Under the pieces are notes generated by a model. The model made no database searches and had not been told where the DNA came from. It saw only the letters and a list, made by a program, of their open reading frames with translations. From an uncultured Kiritimatiellota bacterium (GTDB taxonomy: Bacteria; Verrucomicrobiota; Kiritimatiellia; RFP12; UBA1067), in the NCBI GenBank assembly GCA_934635225.1, contig CAKTYZ010000026.1:1-28995 (forward strand): a stretch of 28,995 nt of DNA, given 5' to 3'. Below, in pieces: positions 7,728 through 15,883 of this stretch (its first letter is position 1; each line of letters starts with the position of its first letter). A program made the position numbers and the translations under genes.

Positions 7728-9515
7728 GTGAGCAATGGAGCGAACATAGATCATCAGCAAGCGATTCTTGGTTTGTTGGATATTTTGGCGACTGACGCAG
7801 CGCCCGAGATGTCGTTGGCGAAAGTCTGCCAAACGCTCGTCAGAGCCGTGTCGGATTTCAAGTTCGCGGCTTATTCCCTTGAAGACGAAGAGGTCTGGCA
7901 TATACCCTGTGCGCAAGAGGGCTTCAAGGTGCATTATGCGCCGATGGACATCGAACGGAGTTTCGTGCGGTTCATCAAAGGCGAGGTGACACGATTGAAT
8001 CCGATGGCCTTTGACGAGAGCAAGGTGAGGCCCTTCATCCCGGAATCTTGCCGTGATGTTTGGTCCTGTCACTCGTGTCTGGCTTTCGCTGTTTGCAGAG
8101 AGAATCGACGACTGGCTGTCGTCATTCTTTTTCTTTGTGGCGACATCCTGGAGTCGCAACAAGAGTCGTATCTTCAATTGATTCGGATTGCCTCGCTTAT
8201 CGCGGGGGCCGTTTGTTCCCTGCGACTTTTGACGGCTGAGAACAATGATTTCCAGAAACGCATTCAAGATCAGCAACTTGAGCTCAAGACCGTTCGACTG
8301 GCAGTTCGTGACTATCTTCACGAGTTTGAGCGGTTGAAGCACATTGCCCCTGAAAAGACGATTTCGTATGCAGACTTGCAACCCCTGGTCCTGCAAGGGG
8401 CGACCGAGTTGGTCCGGCTTGCCGATTCGGAGCCCGAGTCCCAGAAAGTCTGCGTTGACGCGGCTTTCTGTGAACCGGCCTTTATGGAATGGGTCTCTGC
8501 GGGATTTGGCGATTCGCGGGTCAAGGTGATCGTCGGCCTTCGCGGCACTGGCAAGTCAAAGGCCTTGCGTGCGATTATGGCCTTGCTTCGCGCACGTGGC
8601 GTTTCAGATTCTCGAATGGTCTTCATTGACTTTGGCGATGCCTTGACATGGCGTTTCAAGAAGATGACGGATGTGCTTGACTATCTTCGTGCCTTGCCGG
8701 ATGAGGGACTGCCGCGTCATTTGTTCGTGAACGAGATCAGTCGGATTGGATGGCATGCCAAGCTTTTGCGCCATCTCGGCAGCCTTGAGAACTGGAATGT
8801 CTGGGCGGCTTCGTCAACGTCAGGCGCGGTGGGAGGAGGCGAGCCGTTTATGCCGTACACATGGGTCTCGATCTTCCGCGTCTGGTCGAGACCGAATGTG
8901 CCGCGCCCGCGCTCCATCTTGCGGATGAACTGGAACCAGATCTTCCTTCGTGACCTTGATGCCGGTGTCGCGCACAATGAGATTCGGGCGAAGGAAGCGT
9001 TGGCGGGATACTATTCGGATCATCTTGGCGAGTTGAATCCCTTGCGCGAGATCGCGCTGGAAATGAACGCGCGCGGATGCGAGATCTCGACCAATACAAT
9101 TCGCGCCTATCGAAGGTCTCTCGAATCCGTGTATCTGATTGAAGTCACGGATGTCTACGACGTGTTCGAGGGAAGGGTTGTCAAGAATTGCTGCGGACGC
9201 GTCTTCTGGACGGACCTTGACCTGCGAACATGGCGGTTTGGAAGGGCTTCGGCCTACGAAGACGCGCGGGTGGCAATGAATGTTCTCTACCTTCAGCTTC
9301 GAAAGACCTACGCGAACGTCTATACGCCGCACAACCAAGCGGCGGACTTCGTGACGATTGAGAAGAATGGAGCCTGTCGGTATTGGACGACTCCGATTGC
9401 AGATGCCGTTGCCGCGCAGTTCTTGCGGGCTCACCGTGGGGGGGGGGGTAAATCGTCGGAAATAATAGTCCATTTACAGATAATGCTTACTTATAAGGGA
9501 TCTCGCACATGTTGA
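7728..9515 (+). CDS. GAF-like sensor plus P-loop ATPase (AAA_14/DUF4143-like) protein
   Basis: A 595-residue cytoplasmic protein. Residues ~1-175 look like a GAF-type sensor domain, followed by a helical, probably coiled segment (~180-215). A P-loop, GLRGTGKS, is at 270-277. The strand HLFVNEIS (331-338) aligns with the Walker B position of AAA_14 ATPases, but Asn335 replaces the usual Asp before Glu336. The remainder resembles the AAA_14-DUF4143 family (COG1373), whose cellular roles are mostly unknown. The GTG start at 7728 is chosen because the -10 ends nine bases before it. A run of eleven G at 9438-9448 encodes Gly-Gly-Gly-Gly near the C terminus. The present length reads on to a TGA that overlaps the next gene's ATG by 7 nt; ten or twelve G would stop the protein 48 or 64 nt earlier. 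The regulatory role is inference. Confidence 0.75.
   Translation: MSNGANIDHQQAILGLLDILATDAAPEMSLAKVCQTLVRAVSDFKFAAYSLEDEEVWHIPCAQEGFKVHYAPMDIERSFVRFIKGEVTRLNPMAFDESKVRPFIPESCRDVWSCHSCLAFAVCRENRRLAVVILFLCGDILESQQESYLQLIRIASLIAGAVCSLRLLTAENNDFQKRIQDQQLELKTVRLAVRDYLHEFERLKHIAPEKTISYADLQPLVLQGATELVRLADSEPESQKVCVDAAFCEPAFMEWVSAGFGDSRVKVIVGLRGTGKSKALRAIMALLRARGVSDSRMVFIDFGDALTWRFKKMTDVLDYLRALPDEGLPRHLFVNEISRIGWHAKLLRHLGSLENWNVWAASSTSGAVGGGEPFMPYTWVSIFRVWSRPNVPRPRSILRMNWNQIFLRDLDAGVAHNEIRAKEALAGYYSDHLGELNPLREIALEMNARGCEISTNTIRAYRRSLESVYLIEVTDVYDVFEGRVVKNCCGRVFWTDLDLRTWRFGRASAYEDARVAMNVLYLQLRKTYANVYTPHNQAADFVTIEKNGACRYWTTPIADAVAAQFLRAHRGGGGKSSEIIVHLQIMLTYKGSRTC
9438..9448 (+). repeat. Homopolymeric G11 tract near the 3' end of the ATPase gene
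   Basis: Eleven consecutive G inside the coding frame of the GAF-like/ATPase gene. Slippage by one unit changes the C terminus: G10 gives GGGVNRRK then TAA, G12 gives GGGG then TAA, and G11 (present) reads 22 codons further to a stop overlapping the amidase start. Confidence 0.9.
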
Positions 9516-10417
9516 TTTCATGGTTTCTCGCTTCGCTGATCGCCTTCCCGAAGGAAGGGCAAAACCTTCCTTTTCTGGAACGGTGCTACATGTCCGGCGC
9601 AGTTGATGCCGGAACGACCAATGTCGTCGTGCAGGGACGGAACGTGTCGGTTCATCCGCTGGGCGGTTGGGTCACGATGATTGATGTTGCAGAGGGGACC
9701 AATCAGATTGAAGTCGCAGGCGTGCGACGGACGTTTGTTGTCGCAAAGCGGCCTGTGCCGAAGAAGGGGCCCGCCGTGCGTGCCGCCAAGCCTTATGCGA
9801 AACTGCCATATGCCGGTGACAAGCCGAAGGCGAGACCCATCGGCAAGTCGCCTTCTGAGATCACGATTGTCATTGACGCGGGACACGGCGGCACGGAAAC
9901 GGGCGCACTCAGTCCGCATAATCTCCGCGAGGCCGACCTGAACCTTGTTCTTGCCAAGAACGTGAGGGATGCGCTGGTCAAGCTGGGCTTTCGCGTTGTG
10001 ATGACGCGGGAGAGCGACGTGACCGTGCCGCTCTATGATCGTCCGAAGGTCGCGCACGCCCAGAATGCGGACGCTTTCGTCTCGATTCACCATAATGCGC
10101 CGCCTTTGGATCGCGATCCGCGTGGCATCCGCTACCACGCGGTCTTCGCCTGGAACGAGATCGGCGCGGAACTCGCGCGTGCCGTGAATGTCCGCATGGG
10201 CGCGGCGTTTGGCGAGACGCTGCGGAACAACGGCGTCATGAACGCGGCGTTTGCCGTGACGCGCAATCCCGAGATTCCCTCTTGCCTGATCGAGACGGAT
10301 TTCCTGACATCGCCCGAGGGGGAAGTGGACTGCTGGAATCGTTCACGTCGTCTGAAGATAGCCGCTGCCATTGCGCAGGGCATCGCCGACTGGTGTCAGA
10401 GTCCCGTCGCGGAGTGA
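9509..10417 (+). CDS. N-acetylmuramoyl-L-alanine amidase (amidase_3 family)
   Basis: A 302-residue protein with a short hydrophobic N terminus (MLISWFLASLIAF), probably an export signal or anchor. After a ~115-residue N-terminal part comes a complete amidase_3 domain with the expected zinc and catalytic residues: His126 in IDAGHGG, Glu141 in LREADLNL, His194 in VSIHHNA and Glu262 in CLIETDFL. Such enzymes cut the bond between N-acetylmuramic acid and the stem peptide during cell separation or wall recycling. AAGGGA about 9 nt before the ATG could serve as ribosome-binding site. The start overlaps the stop of the upstream ATPase gene (ATGTTGA), so translation may be coupled. The family call is firm; its cell-division role is inferred. 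Confidence 0.93.
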   Translation: MLISWFLASLIAFPKEGQNLPFLERCYMSGAVDAGTTNVVVQGRNVSVHPLGGWVTMIDVAEGTNQIEVAGVRRTFVVAKRPVPKKGPAVRAAKPYAKLPYAGDKPKARPIGKSPSEITIVIDAGHGGTETGALSPHNLREADLNLVLAKNVRDALVKLGFRVVMTRESDVTVPLYDRPKVAHAQNADAFVSIHHNAPPLDRDPRGIRYHAVFAWNEIGAELARAVNVRMGAAFGETLRNNGVMNAAFAVTRNPEIPSCLIETDFLTSPEGEVDCWNRSRRLKIAAAIAQGIADWCQSPVAE

Positions 10418-10442
10418 CCGTCGGTCTCTCGCCAGGTGTCGG

Positions 10443-10480
10443 TTGAATTCCAGTTGCGCATTTTGGTATCATAATGCGCA
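10443..10480 (+). promoter_or_regulatory. Promoter with an inverted repeat around the -10; leaderless start
   Basis: TTGAAT (10443-10448), an 18-bp spacer and TGG-TATCAT (-10 at 10467-10472) form a promoter. TGCGCATT (10455-10462) and AATGCGCA (10473-10480) are perfect inverted 8-bp arms that flank the -10 exactly, as an operator blocking RNA polymerase would. Transcription should begin about 10479-10480, which is the second in-frame ATG. Confidence 0.7.
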
Positions 10481-12390
10481 TGAAAGAGATTGTCGCATGT
10501 GCTGTCGGATTCGCCTGTGCCGTGTGCGGCGCGGAGACGCCTTTGCGCGAAAGCGCGTTGCAGGTCTTGCCGTTGGGAAGCGTTCGCCCTGAGGGTACGC
10601 TGCGTGCGCGCTTGGTGCGTCAAGCCGAGGGGCTGACGGGACGTGCCGAGGAACTTTACCGTGACATCGGGCAGAGCGACTGGTTGACGAATGCCGGGCG
10701 TGGCGGTGAGTTCGGCTGGGAGCGTGGCCCCTATTACGCGCGCGGCCTCGTGGCGCTTGCGCTCGTGCTGGACGACGCGAAGCTGAAGGCGCGGGCGAAG
10801 CGGTGGGTTGACGCGGCACTTGCCTCGCAACGCGCCGACGGCGACTTCGGCCCGCGACCGAACAACTGGTGGGCGAACATGCTGCCGCTCGCATATCTGC
10901 GCGACTGGGCGGAGGCAACGGGCGACACACGCGTCGTGCCGTTCCTTGAGCGTTACTTCGCCTATCAGGAGAAGGCGTTCGGCACGCAACCGCTGGAAGG
11001 CGAAAGCTGCTGGGCCTGCGCGCGCGGCGGTGACGAGGTCGAGGTGGCGTTGTGGCTCCACGGGAAGACGGGCGAACCCCGTTGGCTCGCCTTTGCGCGG
11101 CGCCTGATGGCGATGACGGCGGACTGGACGGGCTATTACCAAGTCGGCGGCGATCCCGGCGGGCACGGAACGTATTGCGGCGGCTATCGTTGCCACATCG
11201 TCAACTTCATGCAGGGGTTGAAAGCGCCAGCCTTGAAATGGCTGCTTGGCGGCAATGCGCAGGATCGCGGCGCGTATGCGGCGACATTCGAACCGAACGG
11301 CTGGGTGATGCAGAAATGCGGTCGTCCCGACGCGATGGTCAACGGTTCGGAACCGCTCACGGATCGCAGTGCGGCGGGCGGCACGGAACTGTGCGCCATT
11401 GCCGAGCGCATCGTCAGTTGCCAGAGCGTCCTTTCGGCCCTTGGGGACGCGTCCGTGGCAGATGACTTGGAGGACGTCGCCTACAATGCGCTTGCGGCGA
11501 CCGTGACGCCGGACATGAAGGGCATGCGCTACTACCTTCTGCTGAACCAGCCGACGTGCGAAGACAAGAACCTCCTTTTTGCGAACAACGGGGCGGACAC
11601 GGGCGCAATCTGTCCGGGACCGCATGCGGGATTCGGTTGCTGTCGCTCCAACTGGCATGTCGCCTGGCCGAAGTTCGTTCAGACGATGTGGATGCGGAAC
11701 GCGGATGGCCTCGCGCTTGTCGCGCACGGGCCGACGACGGTCTCCGCGCAGTTGCCGTGCGGGGCGGTGACGCTTCGTGCGGAGACGGACTATCCGCGTT
11801 CCGGCAAGGTCACGGTGCGCGTCATTTCGGGCGGCGGACGCTTCCCGCTCTTCGTGCGCGTTCCTCGATGGGCCGAGTTGCCGGACGCGGGGACGTTTCG
11901 CCGGTATGACCGCGAGTGGAAGGTCGGCGAGACGGTCGAACTGGACTTCCCGATGTCCATTCGGCTGACGCATTGGGCGAACAATGCCGTGTCCGTTCGA
12001 CGCGGGCCGCTTCTCTACGCGCTCATGATCGAAGAGAGCTGGAAGAAAATCGTCAAGCACAAGATTCCGTACGAGAAGGCTTGGTCCAACAATGCGGACT
12101 TCCCGAAGTGGGAGATTCGTCCGAAGACGCCGTGGAACTACGCGCTTGTCCTGAAGAACGGACAGCTTGCGGATGCGGAGGTCCGCGCCGACGGACGGGA
12201 AATCCGCGCACGCGCCGTCCGGACCGAGGCGGCGGGCTGGGGCTATCTGCGGGCGGACGCGCCGGGCCGTGCGGTCGATCCGCCGCGAAGCCCCGTCGCG
12301 CGCGCGTCTTGCACGGATGAGGAATGGGTCACGCTCGTGCCGTTGGCTGACAGGCAATTGCGCCTTGCGCTTCTTCCGTGGGTGGAATGA
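10480..12390 (+). CDS. Secreted GH127-like (DUF1680) glycosidase, probable beta-L-arabinofuranosidase
   Basis: A 636-residue protein starting MKEIVACAVGFACAVCG, a signal peptide with cleavage near CGAE. It has the (alpha/alpha)6-barrel sequence features of GH127/DUF1680: WWANMLPLAYLRDW near the front, and the metal-site motifs Glu303-x-Cys305 (GTELCAIAER) and Cys387-Cys388 (GCCRSNW). In characterised GH127 enzymes the equivalent Glu, Cys, Cys, Cys bind zinc and one Cys is the nucleophile. GH127-type enzymes release L-arabinofuranose from plant glycans or hydroxyproline-linked chains; the exact linkage here cannot be told, and related families GH142/GH146 are alternatives. An upstream ATG at 10474 is in frame, but the predicted transcription start favours 10480 without a leader. 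It follows the amidase gene with its own promoter. Confidence 0.88.
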   Translation: MKEIVACAVGFACAVCGAETPLRESALQVLPLGSVRPEGTLRARLVRQAEGLTGRAEELYRDIGQSDWLTNAGRGGEFGWERGPYYARGLVALALVLDDAKLKARAKRWVDAALASQRADGDFGPRPNNWWANMLPLAYLRDWAEATGDTRVVPFLERYFAYQEKAFGTQPLEGESCWACARGGDEVEVALWLHGKTGEPRWLAFARRLMAMTADWTGYYQVGGDPGGHGTYCGGYRCHIVNFMQGLKAPALKWLLGGNAQDRGAYAATFEPNGWVMQKCGRPDAMVNGSEPLTDRSAAGGTELCAIAERIVSCQSVLSALGDASVADDLEDVAYNALAATVTPDMKGMRYYLLLNQPTCEDKNLLFANNGADTGAICPGPHAGFGCCRSNWHVAWPKFVQTMWMRNADGLALVAHGPTTVSAQLPCGAVTLRAETDYPRSGKVTVRVISGGGRFPLFVRVPRWAELPDAGTFRRYDREWKVGETVELDFPMSIRLTHWANNAVSVRRGPLLYALMIEESWKKIVKHKIPYEKAWSNNADFPKWEIRPKTPWNYALVLKNGQLADAEVRADGREIRARAVRTEAAGWGYLRADAPGRAVDPPRSPVARASCTDEEWVTLVPLADRQLRLALLPWVE

Positions 12391-12446
12391 GACGCACGTC
12401 AGCAAAATGCTCTTGTAACTTGTCATTAAGAAAGTCATAGGCAAAC

Positions 12447-13628
12447 ATGAAATGCGAAAGCTCAAATGCGAGAGGACGAGACTCGAGAACCTTGCGGTGC
12501 GGCGATTCCTCGGTGTCCGTGCGCACATGTGCATTTCCTGTACCCCTCCCCCCGCTATTAGCACGCGTCGGGCTGCTTGCGTTGGCGGCGCTCTTGGCGG
12601 GAGGCGGATCGTTGCGGGTCGAGGCGGTTGAGTACTGGGCGCCCGGTGTCAATGAGACGTCTGGCTGGCACAACACCTTTCAGTTCCGGAACGGCTGCTG
12701 GGCGGGGTGTTCCACGGACATGGTCGCCTGGTGGCAGGCCCGTGTCTCCGAGCGCTACGACACTTCGGGCATGAAGATCTGGGATCGAGAAGACCTCATC
12801 CGGGAGTACGACACGAATCCCTATTTCGGCAACGGCGGGGACTACGTATGGCGCGCAATCGAATGGGTCATGACGAACACGGTCAAGACCGTTGCGCTTC
12901 CACGCCCCGGCACCTACCAGTATCTGCTTCCCTTGGGTGACGAGAACCGCACGATCCTCTATGTCAGCCCCTGCTACGACTCGAAGACGGCGAAGGTCGA
13001 GGCCGCCATCCTCGGCGGTTTCACGAACGGCACGAGCATCGCCGCCATCAGTAGCCGGAACCATGTCTGGACGGTCTATGGCGTTGGCGTCGATTCCGAG
13101 ACGGGGAAAGTCACGCACATCTGGGCGACGGATCCGACGCCAGATGACATCAAGAATCCCGTTCCGAAGCTGCATCGGTTCACGGCCGTCTATTCCCCCT
13201 ATGGCGGCGGCTCGCTCTTCTTCGAGCGCGGCATCTACGACCCGGAGAACAACGCCTGGAACCAGCAGCTCATCGAGCCGGAGGAGGTCACGTTCCTGAG
13301 CGTTGACGACAAGTATCTCATTGACAAGGACGGGAAGCCGTCCTTCCCGCGCTTGCCGTCATCCGGGACGGAGCCGGGGCCCGAACATGCCGCGATAGGC
13401 GCCTTGAGGGTGTCGGACTCGTCCGTGGAGCTTGTCGGCCGAATCCGTAAGGAAAGCGGTTACCTGTACGAGTTGATCTCGACCACGGACATCGGCGCAC
13501 CCGCCGCGAACTGGCAGAAGCTCGAGGCTTCGCCTGAGACGACGGCGGACGGGAGGGCCCTCTTCCGCCATGCACGGGATGCGAACGAGCGGGCGCGGTT
13601 CTATCGTTTGCGCGTTTCGCGCCCGTAG
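12447..13628 (+). CDS. Secreted IdeS/Mac-like cysteine peptidase (family C66-like)
   Basis: Up to 393 residues. Near the N terminus, NGCWAGCSTDMVAWW matches the active-site helix of streptococcal IdeS (Cys, then Met at +8 and Trp-Trp at +11/+12), giving catalytic Cys84. NHVWTVYGVGVD supplies His206 and WATDPTPD supplies Asp229, the same order and His-Asp spacing as IdeS. IdeS cleaves immunoglobulin G; other proteins of this fold occur in bacteria without known targets, so the substrate here is unknown. The C-terminal ~75 residues form a separate beta-rich module ending FYRLRVSRP. The N terminus is odd: ~35 polar residues precede the hydrophobic signal segment (LLALAALLAGGG), with no good Shine-Dalgarno. 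The real start may be a GTG at 12513 or 12519, or the region may hold a frameshift in the C-rich stretch at 12543-12553. Confidence 0.72.
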   Translation: MKCESSNARGRDSRTLRCGDSSVSVRTCAFPVPLPPLLARVGLLALAALLAGGGSLRVEAVEYWAPGVNETSGWHNTFQFRNGCWAGCSTDMVAWWQARVSERYDTSGMKIWDREDLIREYDTNPYFGNGGDYVWRAIEWVMTNTVKTVALPRPGTYQYLLPLGDENRTILYVSPCYDSKTAKVEAAILGGFTNGTSIAAISSRNHVWTVYGVGVDSETGKVTHIWATDPTPDDIKNPVPKLHRFTAVYSPYGGGSLFFERGIYDPENNAWNQQLIEPEEVTFLSVDDKYLIDKDGKPSFPRLPSSGTEPGPEHAAIGALRVSDSSVELVGRIRKESGYLYELISTTDIGAPAANWQKLEASPETTADGRALFRHARDANERARFYRLRVSRP

Positions 13629-13665
13629 CGGTTCCGTCGGCCATGCGGACAGGACTCGGCGGCCT

Positions 13666-13695
13666 TTGACGAAGGGGCTCCTGATTTTGTATAAT
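13666..13695 (+). promoter_or_regulatory. Sigma-70 promoter of the ribokinase operon
   Basis: TTGACG (13666-13671), an 18-bp spacer and TATAAT (13690-13695). Transcription would start near 13702, leaving a leader of about 17 nt with a perfect AAGGAGG (13706-13712). Confidence 0.85.
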
Positions 13696-13718
13696 GCCCC
13701 CAACGAAGGAGGTTGACT

Positions 13719-14627
13719 TTGAAGAAACAGAGGAAAATTGTCGTTCTCGGATCGACGAACACGGACATGGTCATCACGGGGAAGCGCATTCCCGTGCCGG
13801 GCGAGACGGTCTGCGACGGGCGGTTTCTCATGAACCCGGGCGGCAAGGGCGCCAACCAGGCGGTCGCCGTCGCGCGCCTTGCGGCGAAGAAGGGCGCGTG
13901 CGCGTTCATCGCCAAGGTCGGTGACGACCTCTTCGGGCGCGAGACGGCGGCGCGGCTGAAGAAGGACGGCATCGCCGCGAAGCTAATCGTGGACAAGACC
14001 GAGCCGTCGGGCACGGCGCTCATCCTCGTGGACGCAAAAGGGCAGAACGTGATTTCCGTCGCACTCGGCGCGAACGGGACGCTGAGTCCCAAGGACATTG
14101 CGCGCTTCCGTCCCGACATCGAAGGCGCCGCCGCGCTCCTGATGCAGCTTGAGACGCCGATCGAGACGGTCTTGGCCGCCGCGCGGTGGGCGCACGCGAA
14201 GGGCGTGCCGGTCGTCCTCAATCCCGCGCCGGCGGCGAAGCTGCCGAAGGAACTGTACGGGCTTCTGGACTGGATTACGCCGAACGAGACGGAGGCGGAG
14301 CTTCTGACGGGCGTCAAGGTCACGGACGTGGATTCGGCGGCGCGGGCCGCCGCGCTTCTCAGGCGACGCGGCGTGAAGAACGTCCTGATCACGATGGGCG
14401 CGCGCGGGTGTTTCTGCGGCGCGTGCGGAACGCTCTTTCCCTGCCGGAAGGTCAAGGCCGTCGATTGCGTGGCGGCTGGCGACACGTTCAACGGGGCGTT
14501 CGTCGTGGCGTTGGCCGAGGGCCGCCCCGTGGCGGAGGCGATTGACTTCGCGCAGAAGGCGAGCGCAATCGCCGTCACGCGCCCGGGGGCGCAGAGTTCC
14601 GTCCCTTTCCGCCGCGAGATTCACTAA
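13719..14627 (+). CDS. rbsK: Ribokinase (PfkB family)
   Basis: A 302-residue cytoplasmic sugar kinase that transfers phosphate from ATP to C5 of D-ribose. The PfkB signatures are intact: NPGGKGANQAVAVARL near the N terminus and DCVAAGDTFNGAF near the C terminus, where the Asp of AAGD is the catalytic base. The N-terminal GSTNTDMV is typical of ribokinases. I place the start at the TTG at 13719 (MKKQRKIVV): it is 6 nt after AAGGAGG, whereas an in-frame TTG at 13713 directly abuts the Shine-Dalgarno. The sugar-transporter gene follows after 27 nt. Specificity for ribose rather than another sugar is inferred from family resemblance and this pairing. Confidence 0.92.
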   Translation: MKKQRKIVVLGSTNTDMVITGKRIPVPGETVCDGRFLMNPGGKGANQAVAVARLAAKKGACAFIAKVGDDLFGRETAARLKKDGIAAKLIVDKTEPSGTALILVDAKGQNVISVALGANGTLSPKDIARFRPDIEGAAALLMQLETPIETVLAAARWAHAKGVPVVLNPAPAAKLPKELYGLLDWITPNETEAELLTGVKVTDVDSAARAAALLRRRGVKNVLITMGARGCFCGACGTLFPCRKVKAVDCVAAGDTFNGAFVVALAEGRPVAEAIDFAQKASAIAVTRPGAQSSVPFRREIH

Positions 14628-14654
14628 CCATTCATTCCGATACGAGGTCCAACC

Positions 14655-15683
14655 ATGTTTTACGTCACTGACTACACGTTTGCCGTTCTCCTGTGCGTCG
14701 TCTGCATGTTCTGCTGGGGCAGCTGGGGCAATACCCAGAAGCTCGCCGGCAAGAGCTGGCGGTACGAGCTGTTCTATTGGGACTACGTGATCGGCATTCT
14801 CGTCTTCTCGCTTGTGATGGGCTTTACGCTTGGCTCGATGGGGAAGGACCCGGCCTGGGGATTCGTCGCGAACCTGAAGACCAGCTTCGGCACGAATTGG
14901 CTGTGGCCGTTCGCGGCGGGCATTATCTTCAACGCGTCGAACATCCTGCTGGCGGCGGCGATTTCGGTCGCGGGCATGTCCGTCGCATTCCCGGTCGGCG
15001 TGGGACTGGCCCTTGTCGGCGGCACGGTCTTCAATTACCTTCAGGACGGAAAGGGTTCGCTCGGGCTGATTGCGCTCGGCCTCGGGCTGATCGTCGTTTC
15101 GATCCTCTGCAACGCGACGGCGTTCCGCGTCAAGCAGACGACGGACGGCGGCGCGGGGGATGCCGCCGCGACGCGGAAGGGGCTTGTCCTCGCGGCATTC
15201 GCGGGCTTGCTCATGATGTGGTTCTCGCCGCTTGTGAACAAGGTGGTGGACATGGGCTTCATGCAGTCCGCGACGGCTCCGAACGCGGGCATGATGACGC
15301 CGTATGCCGCGTTTTTCCTCTTCGCCGTCGGCATCTTCGTCTCGAACTTCCTCTGGAATACGCTGGCGATGCGCAAGCCCGTCTCAGGCGAGCCAGTCGG
15401 CTATGGAGCCTATTTCAGGGGAGGCTTCCCGATTCATCTCGTGGGTGTCCTCGGCGGTGCGATCTGGGGCCTCGGCACGCTTCTTTCCTTCGTCTCGGCC
15501 GGCGCGGCGGGCAAGGCGATCTCCTACGCGCTTGGGCAGGGCGCGACACTCGTCTCGGCCCTCTGGGGCATTCTCATCTGGAAAGAGTTCAAGGGTGCGC
15601 CGAAGACGGCGGGGCTTCTGAATCTCGCGATGTTCGTCCTCTTCATGGCTGGTCTTGCCTTCCTGATTCTCGCAGGGGCCTAA
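14655..15683 (+). CDS. GRP-family (glucose/ribose porter) sugar transporter
   Basis: A 342-residue integral inner-membrane protein with about ten hydrophobic segments. The N-terminal CWGSWGNTQKLAGKSWRYEL and the following FYWDYVIG are characteristic, from memory, of GRP/RbsU-like sugar transporters of the drug/metabolite superfamily found beside ribokinase in Bacteroidetes. It probably imports ribose or a related pentose using a cation gradient, and ribokinase then traps the sugar as the 5-phosphate. It shares the ribokinase promoter, has only a weak GAGG Shine-Dalgarno, and is closed by a strong terminator 22 nt after its stop. A rhamnose transporter of RhaT type is the main alternative. Confidence 0.85.
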   Translation: MFYVTDYTFAVLLCVVCMFCWGSWGNTQKLAGKSWRYELFYWDYVIGILVFSLVMGFTLGSMGKDPAWGFVANLKTSFGTNWLWPFAAGIIFNASNILLAAAISVAGMSVAFPVGVGLALVGGTVFNYLQDGKGSLGLIALGLGLIVVSILCNATAFRVKQTTDGGAGDAAATRKGLVLAAFAGLLMMWFSPLVNKVVDMGFMQSATAPNAGMMTPYAAFFLFAVGIFVSNFLWNTLAMRKPVSGEPVGYGAYFRGGFPIHLVGVLGGAIWGLGTLLSFVSAGAAGKAISYALGQGATLVSALWGILIWKEFKGAPKTAGLLNLAMFVLFMAGLAFLILAGA

Positions 15684-15704
15684 GCGAACGAGGCCGTCTC
15701 GCTC

Positions 15705-15755
15705 AAAGAGGAATGACCGACAGTCCGCGCAAGATTGTCGGTCATTCCTCTTTTT
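15705..15755 (+). terminator. Strong terminator of the ribokinase-transporter operon
   Basis: An 18-bp perfect stem, 15705-15722 with 15736-15753 (outer part AAAGAGGAATGACC), encloses a 13-nt loop and ends in a T run (15751-15755). The A-rich left flank makes it potentially bidirectional, but there is no gene on the other strand. The remaining ~75 bases up to the next promoter show only GC-rich and T-rich patches and no gene. Confidence 0.92.
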
Positions 15756-15831
15756 GCCGCGCCCACGGGAAATGCGCGGCGCGGGCAGGTGTCCACGCAA
15801 AATGATTTTTCTTTTCTGCGCAAAAAGAACC

Positions 15832-15858
15832 TTGCTCGGGCTTGGTTGGTGGTATACT
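15832..15858 (+). promoter_or_regulatory. Promoter of the 15884-22649 glycan-degradation operon
   Basis: TGG-TATACT (15850-15858) is an extended -10. The -35 is weak: TTGCTC (15832-15837) at 15-bp spacing. The start of transcription would be near 15865, followed by a leader with AAGGAGG (15871-15877) six nt before ATG 15884. Confidence 0.75.
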
Positions 15859-15883
15859 ATCGTCAAAATCAAGGAGGACTCAT

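Noticed and set aside
15809..15829. TTCTTTT/AAAAGAA inverted repeat before the promoter at 15850
   Set aside because: Short, low-complexity arms; more likely chance in a T-rich and A-rich patch than an operator or terminator.
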